DNA of 10,336 nt from Oscillospiraceae bacterium (GCA_017538775.1 JAFYIF010000200.1:1-10336), one strand, 5' to 3'; shown: positions 1 to 7,117, counted from the first letter of the stretch. Program-made: numbers and translations. Notes: generated by a model from the sequence alone, not told the origin.

Positions 1-29
1 CGCAGGGGGCGCGAGCGCAGCGCATCCCC

Positions 30-62
30 TCATCGACAAAGTCCCCTGGACTTTGTCGATGA
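30..62. repeat. Perfect 15-bp inverted repeat with 3-base loop spanning the kinase stop codon
   Basis: Bases 30-44 (TCATCGACAAAGTCC) are the exact reverse complement of 48-62, with loop CCT at 45-47. On the minus strand it supplies the last residues of the kinase (SSTKSRGLCR) and its TGA stop. It would form a very stable RNA hairpin. No T-run follows on the minus strand (GGGGATGCGC), so it is not a standard intrinsic terminator, although it could protect the 3' end. Its relatively AT-rich arms differ from the surrounding coding sequence, which fits an inserted small palindromic repeat; that origin is inference. Confidence 0.85.
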
Positions 63-3000
63 TTCTTTCACCGGGTGTGCCCCGATCAGCACTTCCAGCG
101 TGTCGAAGAGCCGTTCCGGCTCCACCGGCTTGCTCAGGTGGGCGGTCATGCCCGCCTGGAGGGAGCGCTGCACGTCCTCGTCCAGGGCGTTGGCGCTCAG
201 GGCGATGATGGGGATCTTCTTTGCGTCGGCCCGGTCCAGGGCGCGGATGCGCCGCGTGGCCTCGTGGCCGTCCATCACCGGCATCCGAATGTCCATCAGC
301 ACCGCGTCGTAGCTGCCCGGCGCGCTGGCGGCGAAGAGGTCCAGGGCGATCTGCCCGTTCTCCGCCAGGTCCACCGTGATGTCCCGCATACTCAGCAGTT
401 CGATGACGATCTCCGCGTTCAGCGCCATGTCCTCTGCCAGCAGGATGTGACGGCCTTCCAGCTCCGCCCGGGGGGTCTCCGCCCCGCTCCGCTCCTTGCG
501 GTGGAGGGCCTGGCGGAACTCCTGGAGCAGACCGGAGACAAAGAGCGGCTTGGCCAGAAAGCTGTCCACCCCCGCCCGGGCGGCCTCCTCCAGGATGGGG
601 TCCCAGTCGTAGGCGGTGAGGATGATGATGGGGGAGTGGGTGTCGAAGCGCTCCCGAATGTTGCGCGTCACGGTCACGCCGTCTTCGCCCGGCATTTTCC
701 AGTCCACCAGAATCAGGCTGTAGGGCTGCTGCCGCGCCCCGGCCAGCTCCAGCAGGCGGTAGGCCTCCTCCCCGCTGTTGCAGGCGTCGGAGTAGACGCC
801 CGCCTCGTCCAGCACCGACTGGGCGTGCTCGCAGGCCACCGGGTCGTCGTCGATGATCAGCACCCGCAGGTCCTGGACGCGCAGCGTGTGGTCGGCTTTC
901 TCCGTCCGGTCGGAGCTCTTCAGGCTCACGGTGACGGTAAACGTGGAACCCACGCCCTTCTCGCTCTCCACCTCGATGTGACCGTTCATGGCCTCCACGA
1001 TGTTTTTCGTGATGGCAAGCCCCAGGCCGGTGCTGCCGAACTTGTTGGCCTTGCCCTCCTCCTCCTGGGAGAAGGCGTCGAAGATGTGGGGCAGGAAGCT
1101 TTTGTCCATGCCGATGCCCGTATCCCGGATCACGAAGCGCAGCGGCGCGTTGCCCGCATACTCGGGCAGCGGCTTCACCAGGAAGGTGACGGACCCGGGG
1201 GCGGGGGTGAATTTGACCGCGTTGCCCAGGATGTTGATCAGGGCCTGCCGGAGCTTGCCGTCGTCGCCGATGTAATAGTCGTTTACCCGGCCCAGCAGAC
1301 GGCACTCGTAGTCCAGGCCCTTGTCCTGGCACTGGCCGTGGACGATGGTGTTGATCTGTTCCAGCATCTCCCGGAAGGAGAATTCCTCGCTGCGGAGGCT
1401 CATCCGCCCGCTCTCGATGCGGCTCATGTCCAGGATGTCGTTGATGAGGCTCAGCAGATGCCCGGCGCTGCTGCCGATCTTTTCCAGATGGTCCCGCGTC
1501 CGCTCGGAGAGGGTGGGGTCTTTCAGGGCGATGGCGTTCAGGCCGATGATGGCGTTCATCGGCGTGCGGATCTCGTGGCTCATGGAGCTGAGGAAGGAGG
1601 TCTTCGCGGCGCTGGCGGCCTTCGCCTGCTCCAGCGCGTCGGCCAGCGCGTGCTGTTTCGCCAGGTCCTCCCGCAGCTCGTCGTCCACGTCGGAAAAGCC
1701 CAGGCCCACCGCGTGGACGCGCCGGTCCTGCCGGTCCTCCTCGCTCTGCACGTCCGCGACGCGGACCATCTCATAGCGCTCCACGCCGTCCCGGACGCTC
1801 AGGTAGCGGTGGCTGAGCACGGTCTTCCGGGCCAGCCCGGCGCGGATGCTCTCCGCGTCCAGGAAGCGGAGGAAGTCCTCCCGCTCCGCCGGGTCCACAT
1901 AGCGCTCCGCGTACCGGGCGAAGCCCGCCCGGAAGGGGAACACCTGCCCGGCCTGCACTTCATCCCGCAGGGCGGGGCTGGCCCGGTAGCAGCTGCACTC
2001 GTCCCGGTCCAGGTCCACATAGAAGACGCTCCGGTAGTCCGCAGCCATGGCGGTGAGCATCGCGTTGGCCCGGTGCTCCTGCTGCTCCTGTTCCAGAAGC
2101 TGCTGCTGCAAGCGAAGCCTGGTTTCCAGCTCCGCCTTCACCCGGTGGGAGCGGCGCAGCAGCAGCCAGACGGTCAGCAGCACCAGGCCCAGCAGCACCC
2201 CCAGCACCGCAAAGAGATTGTCCCGCAGGAACTGGGAGAGGGAGAACAGGTCGCTGGGATAGGAATAGCCGGTGAGCGCCGCGTTGATCTCCGCTTCGGA
2301 CACCAGACCGGCAACCTTGTTCAGGATGTAATAGAGTTCGTGCTGCCCCCGCTGCACGGCGAAGGAGAAGTTCATGTTCTCGCCGGTGGCCACGGCGGTG
2401 AGGCGGCAGCGCTCCCGCTCCGCCTCCGTCTGGAGCAACCGGTAGCTGCTGAACAGGGCGCAGTCGGCATCCCCCGCTCCCACGGCCCGGAAGCAGGCGT
2501 CCAGGTCGTCGCAATAGACGACGCTCCAGTTGGGGAAGTTGTCCTGGAGGAAGGTGGTGAAGTTGGGGTTGGTGCTGTTCAGCGCGGCCCGCAGCGCCGT
2601 ATCGGTGTTGAGGCCCAAGTGCTCGCTCTTGCGCACCGCCGCGTACATCTCCGTCTCCATGAAGGGGTCGGTCACCGTCACGTCCAGCATTTCTCCGTCA
2701 TACGCGCTGAGGTGGACGGGGAAGACGCAGTCCAGTTCGCCCCGGTGCAGCGCCTCCAGCGCCGCCTCCAGCGTGGGATAGGCCAAGGGTTCAAAGGTGA
2801 GGTCCGCGTTTCTCAGATTCGCGGAGATCAGCTCCAGATAGTCCCGCAGCCCGCCCGTCAGGGTCCCGGTTTCGGCGTCAGTCCCGCAGAAGGGCAGATA
2901 GTCGTCCAGATAGCCCACCCGGACCGTCCCGTGGGCTTCCAGCCAGGCCGCTTCCGCCGAGGGCAAATACGCGCCGGTCCCGGACTTGCGGATGTATTTT

Positions 3001-3755
3001 TCATAGAGGTTCTGGTTGTAATAGCGGTCCTCATCCTGGATCTTGGTCAGGGCCTCGTTCAGCTCCTCCAGCAGGTCGGAGCGGGCGTTGCTGACGGCAA
3101 AATAGAAGTCGGACTGGCCGATGCGGATGAGGGGCGTACTGACGTTCGTGTTCCCGTAGGCGTCAAGGGTGACAAAGCCGTCCAGATCCCCGTCCACGAG
3201 CATCTGGACGGATTCCTCCTCCGTCCCGGAGAGCTCCACCAGCTCCACCGCCAGGCCATGCTCTTCGATCCAGGCCTGAAAGAGGTCCCGCTGGAAGCTG
3301 CCCTGGTTCACGCCCACGCGCTTTCCGTCCAGCGTGTGGAAATCTGTCGCCGAAATACTCTCGTTCCCCAGGGCGACGAAGATGTAATAGCTCTCCGTAC
3401 CCATGGGCAGGGAGGAAAAGCGCATCTGGCTGGCCCGTTCCTCGGTATAGGACAGGTCGCCCATCAGGTCAATCTGGCCCTCCCGCAGCATTTGCAAAAG
3501 CTCCGGCCAGCTCCCCTCCACGTATTCGTAGGTCCAGCCGGTGTGGGCGGCGATCTTCTGCTGATATTCATAGGCGAAGCCGCAGCGGCGTCCGAAGCTG
3601 TCGGTGTAGTAGAACGGCGACTCATACCAGCCGGCCCGCACCAGCTTCTGCTCCGGTGCCTGGGCAAAGCCGCGCAGCGGCAGCGCCAGCGCCAGCAGCA
3701 GCGCCAGACACAGCGCCACCAGCGCCCATCGTCTTCGATTGGAACACCCGGTCAT
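30..3755 (-). CDS. Hybrid sensor histidine kinase, two periplasmic-binding-type sensor domains and two receiver domains
   Basis: A 1241-residue membrane sensor that should bind a small solute (amino-acid type) outside the cell, autophosphorylate and pass phosphate to its own receivers. Order: signal peptide (about 1-34), first bacterial SBP family 3 domain (about 37-262), second SBP-3 domain (about 278-510), one membrane helix (about 525-545), a Gln/Glu-rich coiled coil, a PAS-like linker, HisKA with SHEIRTP (phospho-acceptor His727), HATPase with N-box (NILGNAVKF), DTGIGM and GSTGLGLAI, receiver 1 (LVDWKMP, Asp1018) and receiver 2 (LMDIRMP, Asp1155). All catalytic motifs look intact. No DNA-binding or HPt domain is present, so the output partner lies elsewhere. 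I chose ATG at 3755; an in-frame TTG lies two codons upstream at 3761. The Shine-Dalgarno is weak (GGGG, 8 bases before the ATG). The last codons lie in an inverted repeat. Domain family calls come from motif recognition; ligand is unknown. Confidence 0.93.
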   Translation of the reverse strand: MTGCSNRRRWALVALCLALLLALALPLRGFAQAPEQKLVRAGWYESPFYYTDSFGRRCGFAYEYQQKIAAHTGWTYEYVEGSWPELLQMLREGQIDLMGDLSYTEERASQMRFSSLPMGTESYYIFVALGNESISATDFHTLDGKRVGVNQGSFQRDLFQAWIEEHGLAVELVELSGTEEESVQMLVDGDLDGFVTLDAYGNTNVSTPLIRIGQSDFYFAVSNARSDLLEELNEALTKIQDEDRYYNQNLYEKYIRKSGTGAYLPSAEAAWLEAHGTVRVGYLDDYLPFCGTDAETGTLTGGLRDYLELISANLRNADLTFEPLAYPTLEAALEALHRGELDCVFPVHLSAYDGEMLDVTVTDPFMETEMYAAVRKSEHLGLNTDTALRAALNSTNPNFTTFLQDNFPNWSVVYCDDLDACFRAVGAGDADCALFSSYRLLQTEAERERCRLTAVATGENMNFSFAVQRGQHELYYILNKVAGLVSEAEINAALTGYSYPSDLFSLSQFLRDNLFAVLGVLLGLVLLTVWLLLRRSHRVKAELETRLRLQQQLLEQEQQEHRANAMLTAMAADYRSVFYVDLDRDECSCYRASPALRDEVQAGQVFPFRAGFARYAERYVDPAEREDFLRFLDAESIRAGLARKTVLSHRYLSVRDGVERYEMVRVADVQSEEDRQDRRVHAVGLGFSDVDDELREDLAKQHALADALEQAKAASAAKTSFLSSMSHEIRTPMNAIIGLNAIALKDPTLSERTRDHLEKIGSSAGHLLSLINDILDMSRIESGRMSLRSEEFSFREMLEQINTIVHGQCQDKGLDYECRLLGRVNDYYIGDDGKLRQALINILGNAVKFTPAPGSVTFLVKPLPEYAGNAPLRFVIRDTGIGMDKSFLPHIFDAFSQEEEGKANKFGSTGLGLAITKNIVEAMNGHIEVESEKGVGSTFTVTVSLKSSDRTEKADHTLRVQDLRVLIIDDDPVACEHAQSVLDEAGVYSDACNSGEEAYRLLELAGARQQPYSLILVDWKMPGEDGVTVTRNIRERFDTHSPIIILTAYDWDPILEEAARAGVDSFLAKPLFVSGLLQEFRQALHRKERSGAETPRAELEGRHILLAEDMALNAEIVIELLSMRDITVDLAENGQIALDLFAASAPGSYDAVLMDIRMPVMDGHEATRRIRALDRADAKKIPIIALSANALDEDVQRSLQAGMTAHLSKPVEPERLFDTLEVLIGAHPVKESSTKSRGLCR

Positions 3756-3791
3756 TCGCAACGCCCCGTTTCATAGAATCACTCAGAATCG

Positions 3792-3819
3792 ATTATAGCA
3801 GAAACCTGTCAAAAATCAA
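3792..3819 (-). promoter_or_regulatory. Extended -10 promoter for the sensor kinase
   Basis: On the minus strand TTGATT (3814-3819) is followed after 16 bases by a perfect TATAAT (3792-3797), preceded by TGC, an extended -10. Transcription should start near 3785, giving a leader of about 30 bases before the ATG at 3755. A TTGACA lies closer (3807-3812), but only 9 bases from the -10, so it cannot be its -35. Position just beyond the ychF terminator supports independent transcription of the kinase. Confidence 0.7.
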
Positions 3820-3831
3820 TGCCGGAATAAC

Positions 3832-3860
3832 AAAATCAGGGGGCCAGGCCCCCTGATTTT
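3832..3860 (-). terminator. Intrinsic terminator downstream of ychF
   Basis: Bases 3832-3843 (AAAATCAGGGGG) pair with 3849-3860 around a CCAGG loop (two further G-C pairs can form in the loop). Read on the minus strand, the stem ends in TTTTGTTATT, a good U-tract, 17 bases after the ychF stop. The A/T ends on both arms would also allow it to act on the plus strand. It separates ychF from the kinase promoter. Confidence 0.9.
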
Positions 3861-3876
3861 CGCAGACTCCGCCGCC

Positions 3877-4986
3877 TTACACATTGAAGCGGAAGTAGGT
3901 CACGTCCCCGTCCTGCATGACGTATTCTTTCCCCTCGGAGCGGACCAGGCCCTTCTCCTTCGCCGCGGCCATGCTGCCGCAGCGCTTCAGGTCGTCAAAG
4001 GCCACGATCTCCGCCCGGATGAAGCCCCGCTCAATGTCGGAGTGGATCTTCCCCGCCGCCCTGGGGGCTTTGGTGCCCCGGCGGATGGTCCAGGCGCGGC
4101 ACTCGTCCGGCCCGCAGGTCAGAAAGCTGATGAGGCCCAGAAGGGAATAGGAGCAGCGGATCAGCCGGGCCAGACCCCCTTCGGTCATGCCCAGTTCCTC
4201 CATGAACATGGCCCGGTCCTCCGGCTCCAGCCCCACCATCTCCGCCTCGAACTTGGCGCAGACCGGCAGCACCTGGCTGCCCTCCCGCTGCGCCAGCTCC
4301 TCCACCGCCCGGAAATAGGCGTTGCCCCCGGCGGCAAAGCTGTCCTCGTCCAGGTTGCAGGCGTAGATGACCGGCTTGGTGCTCAGCAGGTCGCTGGCCT
4401 CCAGCAGCGCCCGGTCGTCCGGGGCGCAGTCGAAGCTGCGGGCGGGCTGGCCCGCGTCCAGGTGGGCGGCCAGCGCCTCAAACAGCGCCGCCTCCCGCCG
4501 GGCGTGCTTGTCCCCGCCCTTCCCGGCCTTCTTCGCCTTCTCCGCCCGGCGCTGCACCATCTCCAGATCGGCCATGATGAGCTCCAGGTCGATGGTCTCG
4601 ATGTCCCCCACCGGGTCCACCGGCGCGCTGACGGCGGCGTCCTCCACCACATGGATGATGTTTTCGTCGTCAAAGCAGCGCACCACGTGCACAATGGCGT
4701 CCGTGCGCCGGATGTTCTCCAGAAACTTGTTCCCCAGCCCCGCCCCGTGGCTGGCCCCCTTCACCAACCCGGCGATGTCCACGAACTCGATGACGGCGGG
4801 GGTGTGCTTCTTCGGCTGATACAGCGCCGTCAGCCAGTCCAGCCGCTCGTCCGGCACGGTGACGATGCCCACGTTCGGGTCGATGGTGCAAAAGGGATAG
4901 TTGGCGCTCTCCGCCGCGTTCCCGGTGAGGGCGTTGAACAGCGTGGATTTTCCCACATTGGGCAGTCCCACGATACCTAATTTCAT
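3877..4986 (-). CDS. ychF: Redox-regulated ATPase/GTPase YchF (Obg-family P-loop protein)
   Basis: A cytoplasmic, ribosome-associated P-loop NTPase of the Obg family that prefers ATP; widely conserved, linked to translation and stress response. At 369 residues it has the family's usual length. Visible motifs: Walker A GLPNVGKST (7-15), switch region DIAGLVKGASHGAGLGNKF (70-88), the YchF-type NLDE (211-214) in place of the usual NKxD, a helical/coiled-coil insertion around 140-175, and the C-terminal TGS domain (about 285-369) ending in DGDVTYFRFNV. The reading frame extends upstream to 5061, but the ATG at 4986 gives the canonical N-terminus MKLGIVGLPNVGKST and has AGGATG about 11 bases upstream. 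It is monocistronic by its promoter (5033-5061) and terminator (3832-3860). No oddities seen. Confidence 0.98.
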   Translation of the reverse strand: MKLGIVGLPNVGKSTLFNALTGNAAESANYPFCTIDPNVGIVTVPDERLDWLTALYQPKKHTPAVIEFVDIAGLVKGASHGAGLGNKFLENIRRTDAIVHVVRCFDDENIIHVVEDAAVSAPVDPVGDIETIDLELIMADLEMVQRRAEKAKKAGKGGDKHARREAALFEALAAHLDAGQPARSFDCAPDDRALLEASDLLSTKPVIYACNLDEDSFAAGGNAYFRAVEELAQREGSQVLPVCAKFEAEMVGLEPEDRAMFMEELGMTEGGLARLIRCSYSLLGLISFLTCGPDECRAWTIRRGTKAPRAAGKIHSDIERGFIRAEIVAFDDLKRCGSMAAAKEKGLVRSEGKEYVMQDGDVTYFRFNV

Positions 4987-5032
4987 AAAACGGTCACATC
5001 CTGTCTTGTTTTGGTTGATTCGTCGCGGGGAA

Positions 5033-5061
5033 ATTATAGCACCGAAGCGCCGGAGATACAA
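5033..5061 (-). promoter_or_regulatory. Extended -10 promoter for ychF
   Basis: On the minus strand TTGTAT (5056-5061, 3 of 6 matches) is followed after 17 bases by a perfect TATAAT (5033-5038) preceded by TGC. The predicted start near 5026 leaves a leader of about 40 bases. The nonamer TGCTATAAT is identical to that of the kinase promoter. The strong extended -10 probably compensates for the poor -35. Confidence 0.7.
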
Positions 5062-5111
5062 GCCGGGGAGAAAGCTTTTTCGCCGCTGTCAGAACTGGAA
5101 GCAGGATCGTC

Positions 5112-5210
5112 TTAGCTGTCCCCAAATTCTTCGCTCAGAATGCCGTACCAGTCCCGCCGCCCGTGCAGGACTCGGAGGATCGTGACGGTGGCGTTGCTGC
5201 GACAAAACAG
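5112..5210 (-). pseudogene. C-terminal remnant of a ParE/RelE-family toxin
   Basis: In the minus-strand frame one base out of phase (-1) with the antitoxin remnant, codons from about 5210 to the TAA at 5112-5114 read LFCRSNATVTILRVLHGRRD and then WYGILSEEFGDS. The pattern T-V-x-I-L-R-V-L-H-G-R-R-D is the typical final beta-strand and tail of ParE/RelE-superfamily toxins. Only about 32 residues remain: the N-terminal two thirds are absent, and this frame has no start codon or ribosome binding site. I call it a relic left by a deletion. Whether this fragment is ever translated, for instance by slippage from the antitoxin frame, cannot be judged from the sequence. Confidence 0.65.
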
Positions 5211-5350
5211 GGCCGCAGCTCCGCCCGGATCTCTTCCAGAGCTTCGTGCGCCGGGGAAACGCGCCCGGCCCGCATGTCTGCCAGCCCTTTCTCCAAAAGG
5301 GCGTCGAGTTCAAACTTTCCCACCAGACGCTTATCGGCCCTGATGTTCAA
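5135..5350 (-). pseudogene. Degenerate antitoxin gene running out of frame into the toxin tail
   Basis: A 71-codon frame starting at TTG 5350 (or the adjacent GTG at 5353), with GGGAGGG (5357-5363) 6 bases before the TTG. The first 46 or so residues look like an antitoxin: MLNIRADKRLVGKF, then ELDALLEKGLADMRAGRVSP and AHEALEEIRAEL, resembling the C-terminal toxin-binding helix of Phd/YefM-type antitoxins. The remaining residues (after about position 46, rich in Ser, Thr and Gly) are the toxin sequence read in the wrong frame. Phd-type antitoxins are usually 75-95 residues with a middle segment that I do not see here, so an internal deletion is likely. The promoter and ribosome binding site look intact, so a short chimeric peptide may still be made. 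It could alternatively be a small live antitoxin. Confidence 0.55.
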
Positions 5351-5381
5351 CACGATCCCTCCCGCATTCCTTGATATGCAA

Positions 5382-5410
5382 AGTTTATCATCTGCCTGAT
5401 ACCGTGTCAA
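5382..5410 (-). promoter_or_regulatory. Promoter of the toxin-antitoxin relic
   Basis: On the minus strand a consensus TTGACA (5405-5410) is followed after 17 bases by TAAACT (5382-5387, 4 of 6), preceded by TGA (extended -10). The predicted start near 5375 gives a leader of about 25 bases before the antitoxin start, which has GGGAGGG. Retention of good expression signals above a broken gene pair is notable. Confidence 0.6.
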
Positions 5411-5474
5411 TGCGCAAGCTTTGGAGCGGAGGAAAAAACCACGGAAGGGCCGAGACTCCAGCCCGACATCTTTT

Positions 5475-5490
5475 CGGGAACTTTTTCCCG
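5475..5490. repeat. Small inverted repeat upstream of the vWA lipoprotein gene
   Basis: CGGGAA (5475-5480) and TTCCCG (5485-5490) form a 6-bp stem with loop CTTT. It lies in the 187-base gap between the antitoxin relic and the lipoprotein gene, about 48 bases before the ATG. No T-run follows on either strand in a terminator position. The gap is purine-rich close to the start codon, and I found no convincing plus-strand promoter in it. Confidence 0.4.
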
Positions 5491-5537
5491 CCTCCCACGT
5501 CAAAGAGGCAAAGAAAGCGAAAGGCAGGGATGCTTCG

Positions 5538-6932
5538 ATGAAACAAGTGAAAAAGACCGCCGCGCTGCTGCTCTCGCTCGCCCTCCTGCTGGGCCTTTGT
5601 GCCTGCACAGCGCCCGAAACCCCGGCGGAGACGCCCGCCACAGCCGCCCCCGCCGCGACGGAAGGCCTCTACGTCACCGTCACCGGCGCCAGCGCGGGCT
5701 ATGAGTCCTCCGAAGCCGAGGCCGACGGCATGGCCGACTACGGCGCCATTGCCTCCGCCGCGGCCAAGGGCGCGCCGGAACCCGCCGCCGCGCCCATGTC
5801 GGAACCGGGGGAGAGCGCCCTGCTTCCGGCGGCCACCGGGGCCCCGGAGGCTGCCCCGGTCCTGCCCCCGGATCTGCCCATCGCCACGCCGGACCCGGGC
5901 CAGCCCTTTGTCCTGACGGCGGCGGAGTGGAACGACAACGAAAACTGGCCCTTCTTCACGAACCTGGTGAACGCGGGCAAGATCGCCTTCCCCTCCTTCG
6001 GCCTGGACCCCCGCCAGCGGGTGCGCGTGACGCTGCGGGACGAAGCGGGCCAGCCCCTGCCCGGCGAGGCCGTGGCGCTGCTGGACGCCGCCGGGGAGAC
6101 TCTCTGGACCGCGCAGACGGACAGGATCGGAACGGCTTACCTCTTCTGTCAGAGCGGCGAGACCCCGGCGGCGGTGTCGGTCCAGGGCACGGTGACGCCC
6201 CTTTCCGTGGAGACGCCCCCGGAGACCCGGCAGGGCGACCCGGTCGTCACCGTCCTGGACGAGCTGGAGCTGCAAGCCACGGCGAAGACCCCGCCGAAGA
6301 CCGCCCTGCAGGTGATGTTTCTCGTGGACACCACCGGCTCCATGAGCGATGAGCTGAGCTATCTGCAAAAGGACTTCGCCGCCATCGCCGAGGAGATCGG
6401 CGACGCGGTGGCCTGGTCGTTCTGCTTCTACCGGGACGAGGGCGACGAGTATGTGACGAAGTGCAGCGAGTTCACCCGGGACACGGCGGCGGTCCAGGCC
6501 CTGATCGCCGGGGAGTACGCCACAGGCGGCGGGGACACCCCGGAGGCCGTGGCGGAGATCCTGGACCAGACCCTGGACATGGGCTTCCTGCAGGACGCGG
6601 GGCGCAGCGGCTGGCGGGAGGACAGCGAAAAGCTGGTCTTCCTGATCTTCGACGCCCCGCCCCATGACGGCACCGATGCGACCATCCGCGCCGCCGTCCG
6701 CCGGGCCGCCGAAGCGGGCATCCGCGTTGTGCCCGTGGTGGCCAGCAACGCCGAGCGGGACACGGAACTCTTCGCCCGCGCCCTGGCCATCTGCACCGGC
6801 GGCACCTACGTCTTCCTCACCGACGACTCCGGCGTGGGCGAGAGCCACCTGGAACCCATCGTCGGCCCCTACACCGTGGAAAAGCTGCACGACATCCTCG
6901 TGCGGATCATCCGAGACAGCCTCCCCGCGTAA
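5538..6932 (+). CDS. Secreted lipoprotein with Ig-like segment and von Willebrand factor A domain
   Basis: A 464-residue surface protein. A lipoprotein signal peptide (MKQVKKTAALLLSLALLLGL then CAC) places the probable lipidated Cys at 23 (-3 Leu, -1 Ala). Residues 24-125 are a low-complexity Ala/Pro/Glu stalk; about 145-235 resembles a carboxypeptidase-regulatory/Ig-like beta fold (VRVTLRDEAGQPLPGEAV). The C-terminal half is a vWA domain: MIDAS DTTGS (Asp264, Thr266, Ser268), GGGDTPEAV (Asp333, Thr334) and LIFDAPPHD (Asp372). vWA domains bind ligands through a metal ion; the ligand here is unknown. The frame is open back to 5421, but that start is TTG without a ribosome site and would bury the signal peptide; ATG 5538 has AGGCAGGGA 7 bases upstream. 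Stop TAA at 6930-6932. No partner genes adjoin it. Confidence 0.9.
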   Translation: MKQVKKTAALLLSLALLLGLCACTAPETPAETPATAAPAATEGLYVTVTGASAGYESSEAEADGMADYGAIASAAAKGAPEPAAAPMSEPGESALLPAATGAPEAAPVLPPDLPIATPDPGQPFVLTAAEWNDNENWPFFTNLVNAGKIAFPSFGLDPRQRVRVTLRDEAGQPLPGEAVALLDAAGETLWTAQTDRIGTAYLFCQSGETPAAVSVQGTVTPLSVETPPETRQGDPVVTVLDELELQATAKTPPKTALQVMFLVDTTGSMSDELSYLQKDFAAIAEEIGDAVAWSFCFYRDEGDEYVTKCSEFTRDTAAVQALIAGEYATGGGDTPEAVAEILDQTLDMGFLQDAGRSGWREDSEKLVFLIFDAPPHDGTDATIRAAVRRAAEAGIRVVPVVASNAERDTELFARALAICTGGTYVFLTDDSGVGESHLEPIVGPYTVEKLHDILVRIIRDSLPA

Positions 6933-6950
6933 CCGGGGCGGAAAAACCAT

Positions 6951-6981
6951 GGGCGCGCTGCGAAAACCCCGCGGCGCGCCC
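6951..6981 (+). terminator. GC-rich hairpin after the vWA gene, possible terminator
   Basis: GGGCGCGC (6951-6958) pairs with GCGCGCCC (6974-6981) over a 15-base loop, 18 bases past the stop. There is no T-run after it, so termination would need a factor or the site may simply stabilise the 3' end. The gap 6933-7117 otherwise holds the palindromes and promoter listed next. Confidence 0.3.
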
Positions 6982-7007
6982 TGTCTGCCTCCGCCCTGCG
7001 CGGCTTT

Positions 7008-7022
7008 GCAACCGCCGGTTGC
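7008..7022. repeat. Palindrome GCAACCG-C-CGGTTGC upstream of the XRE gene
   Basis: A perfect 7-bp inverted repeat with a single central base, centred about 52 bases upstream of the predicted XRE gene -10. It could be a regulator binding site or a small RNA hairpin; the sequence does not decide. Confidence 0.4.
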
Positions 7023-7043
7023 GGAATTGCCGCGTCATCTTGC

Positions 7044-7072
7044 TTGCCTGTCAGCCGACAGTGTGCTATGCT
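7044..7072 (+). promoter_or_regulatory. Promoter of the XRE/amidotransferase unit with an embedded palindrome
   Basis: TTGCCT (7044-7049, 4 of 6) and TATGCT (7067-7072, 4 of 6) are 17 bases apart, with TGC before the -10 (extended -10). CTGTC (7048-7052) and GACAG (7057-7061), separated by AGCC, form a perfect palindrome starting in the -35 and filling the spacer, where a bound protein would block RNA polymerase. XRE regulators commonly repress their own promoters from such sites; autoregulation here is inference. Confidence 0.5.
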
Positions 7073-7117
7073 GAAGCTGCACGAAGCTCGTGACAAGAGG
7101 AAAAGGAGCGAAGCAAG

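Noticed and set aside
3600..3774. Out-of-frame ATG at 3774 before the kinase start, a possible leader peptide
   Set aside because: It overlaps the kinase signal peptide in another frame with Ala/Gly-rich content and no supporting signal.
75..3776. A 1233-codon open frame on the plus strand, antisense to the kinase
   Set aside because: It mirrors the kinase gene almost end to end, has a His/Val/Gln/Gly-rich translation with no domain, and follows from the strong GC third-position bias of the true gene. The same applies to 4042-4980, 5388-6950, 6869-8113 and 8557-9717.
4987..5061. Upstream extension of ychF
   Set aside because: The promoter -10 and leader lie within it, and the family N-terminus begins at 4986.
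5421..5537. Upstream extension of the vWA lipoprotein frame
   Set aside because: It begins with TTG, has no ribosome site, and would put 39 charged residues before a clear lipoprotein signal peptide.
6950..7074. Short open frame beginning with ATG 6950 between the vWA and XRE genes
   Set aside because: It runs through the GC hairpin and the XRE promoter, has no ribosome site and a Pro/Ala/Leu translation without features.
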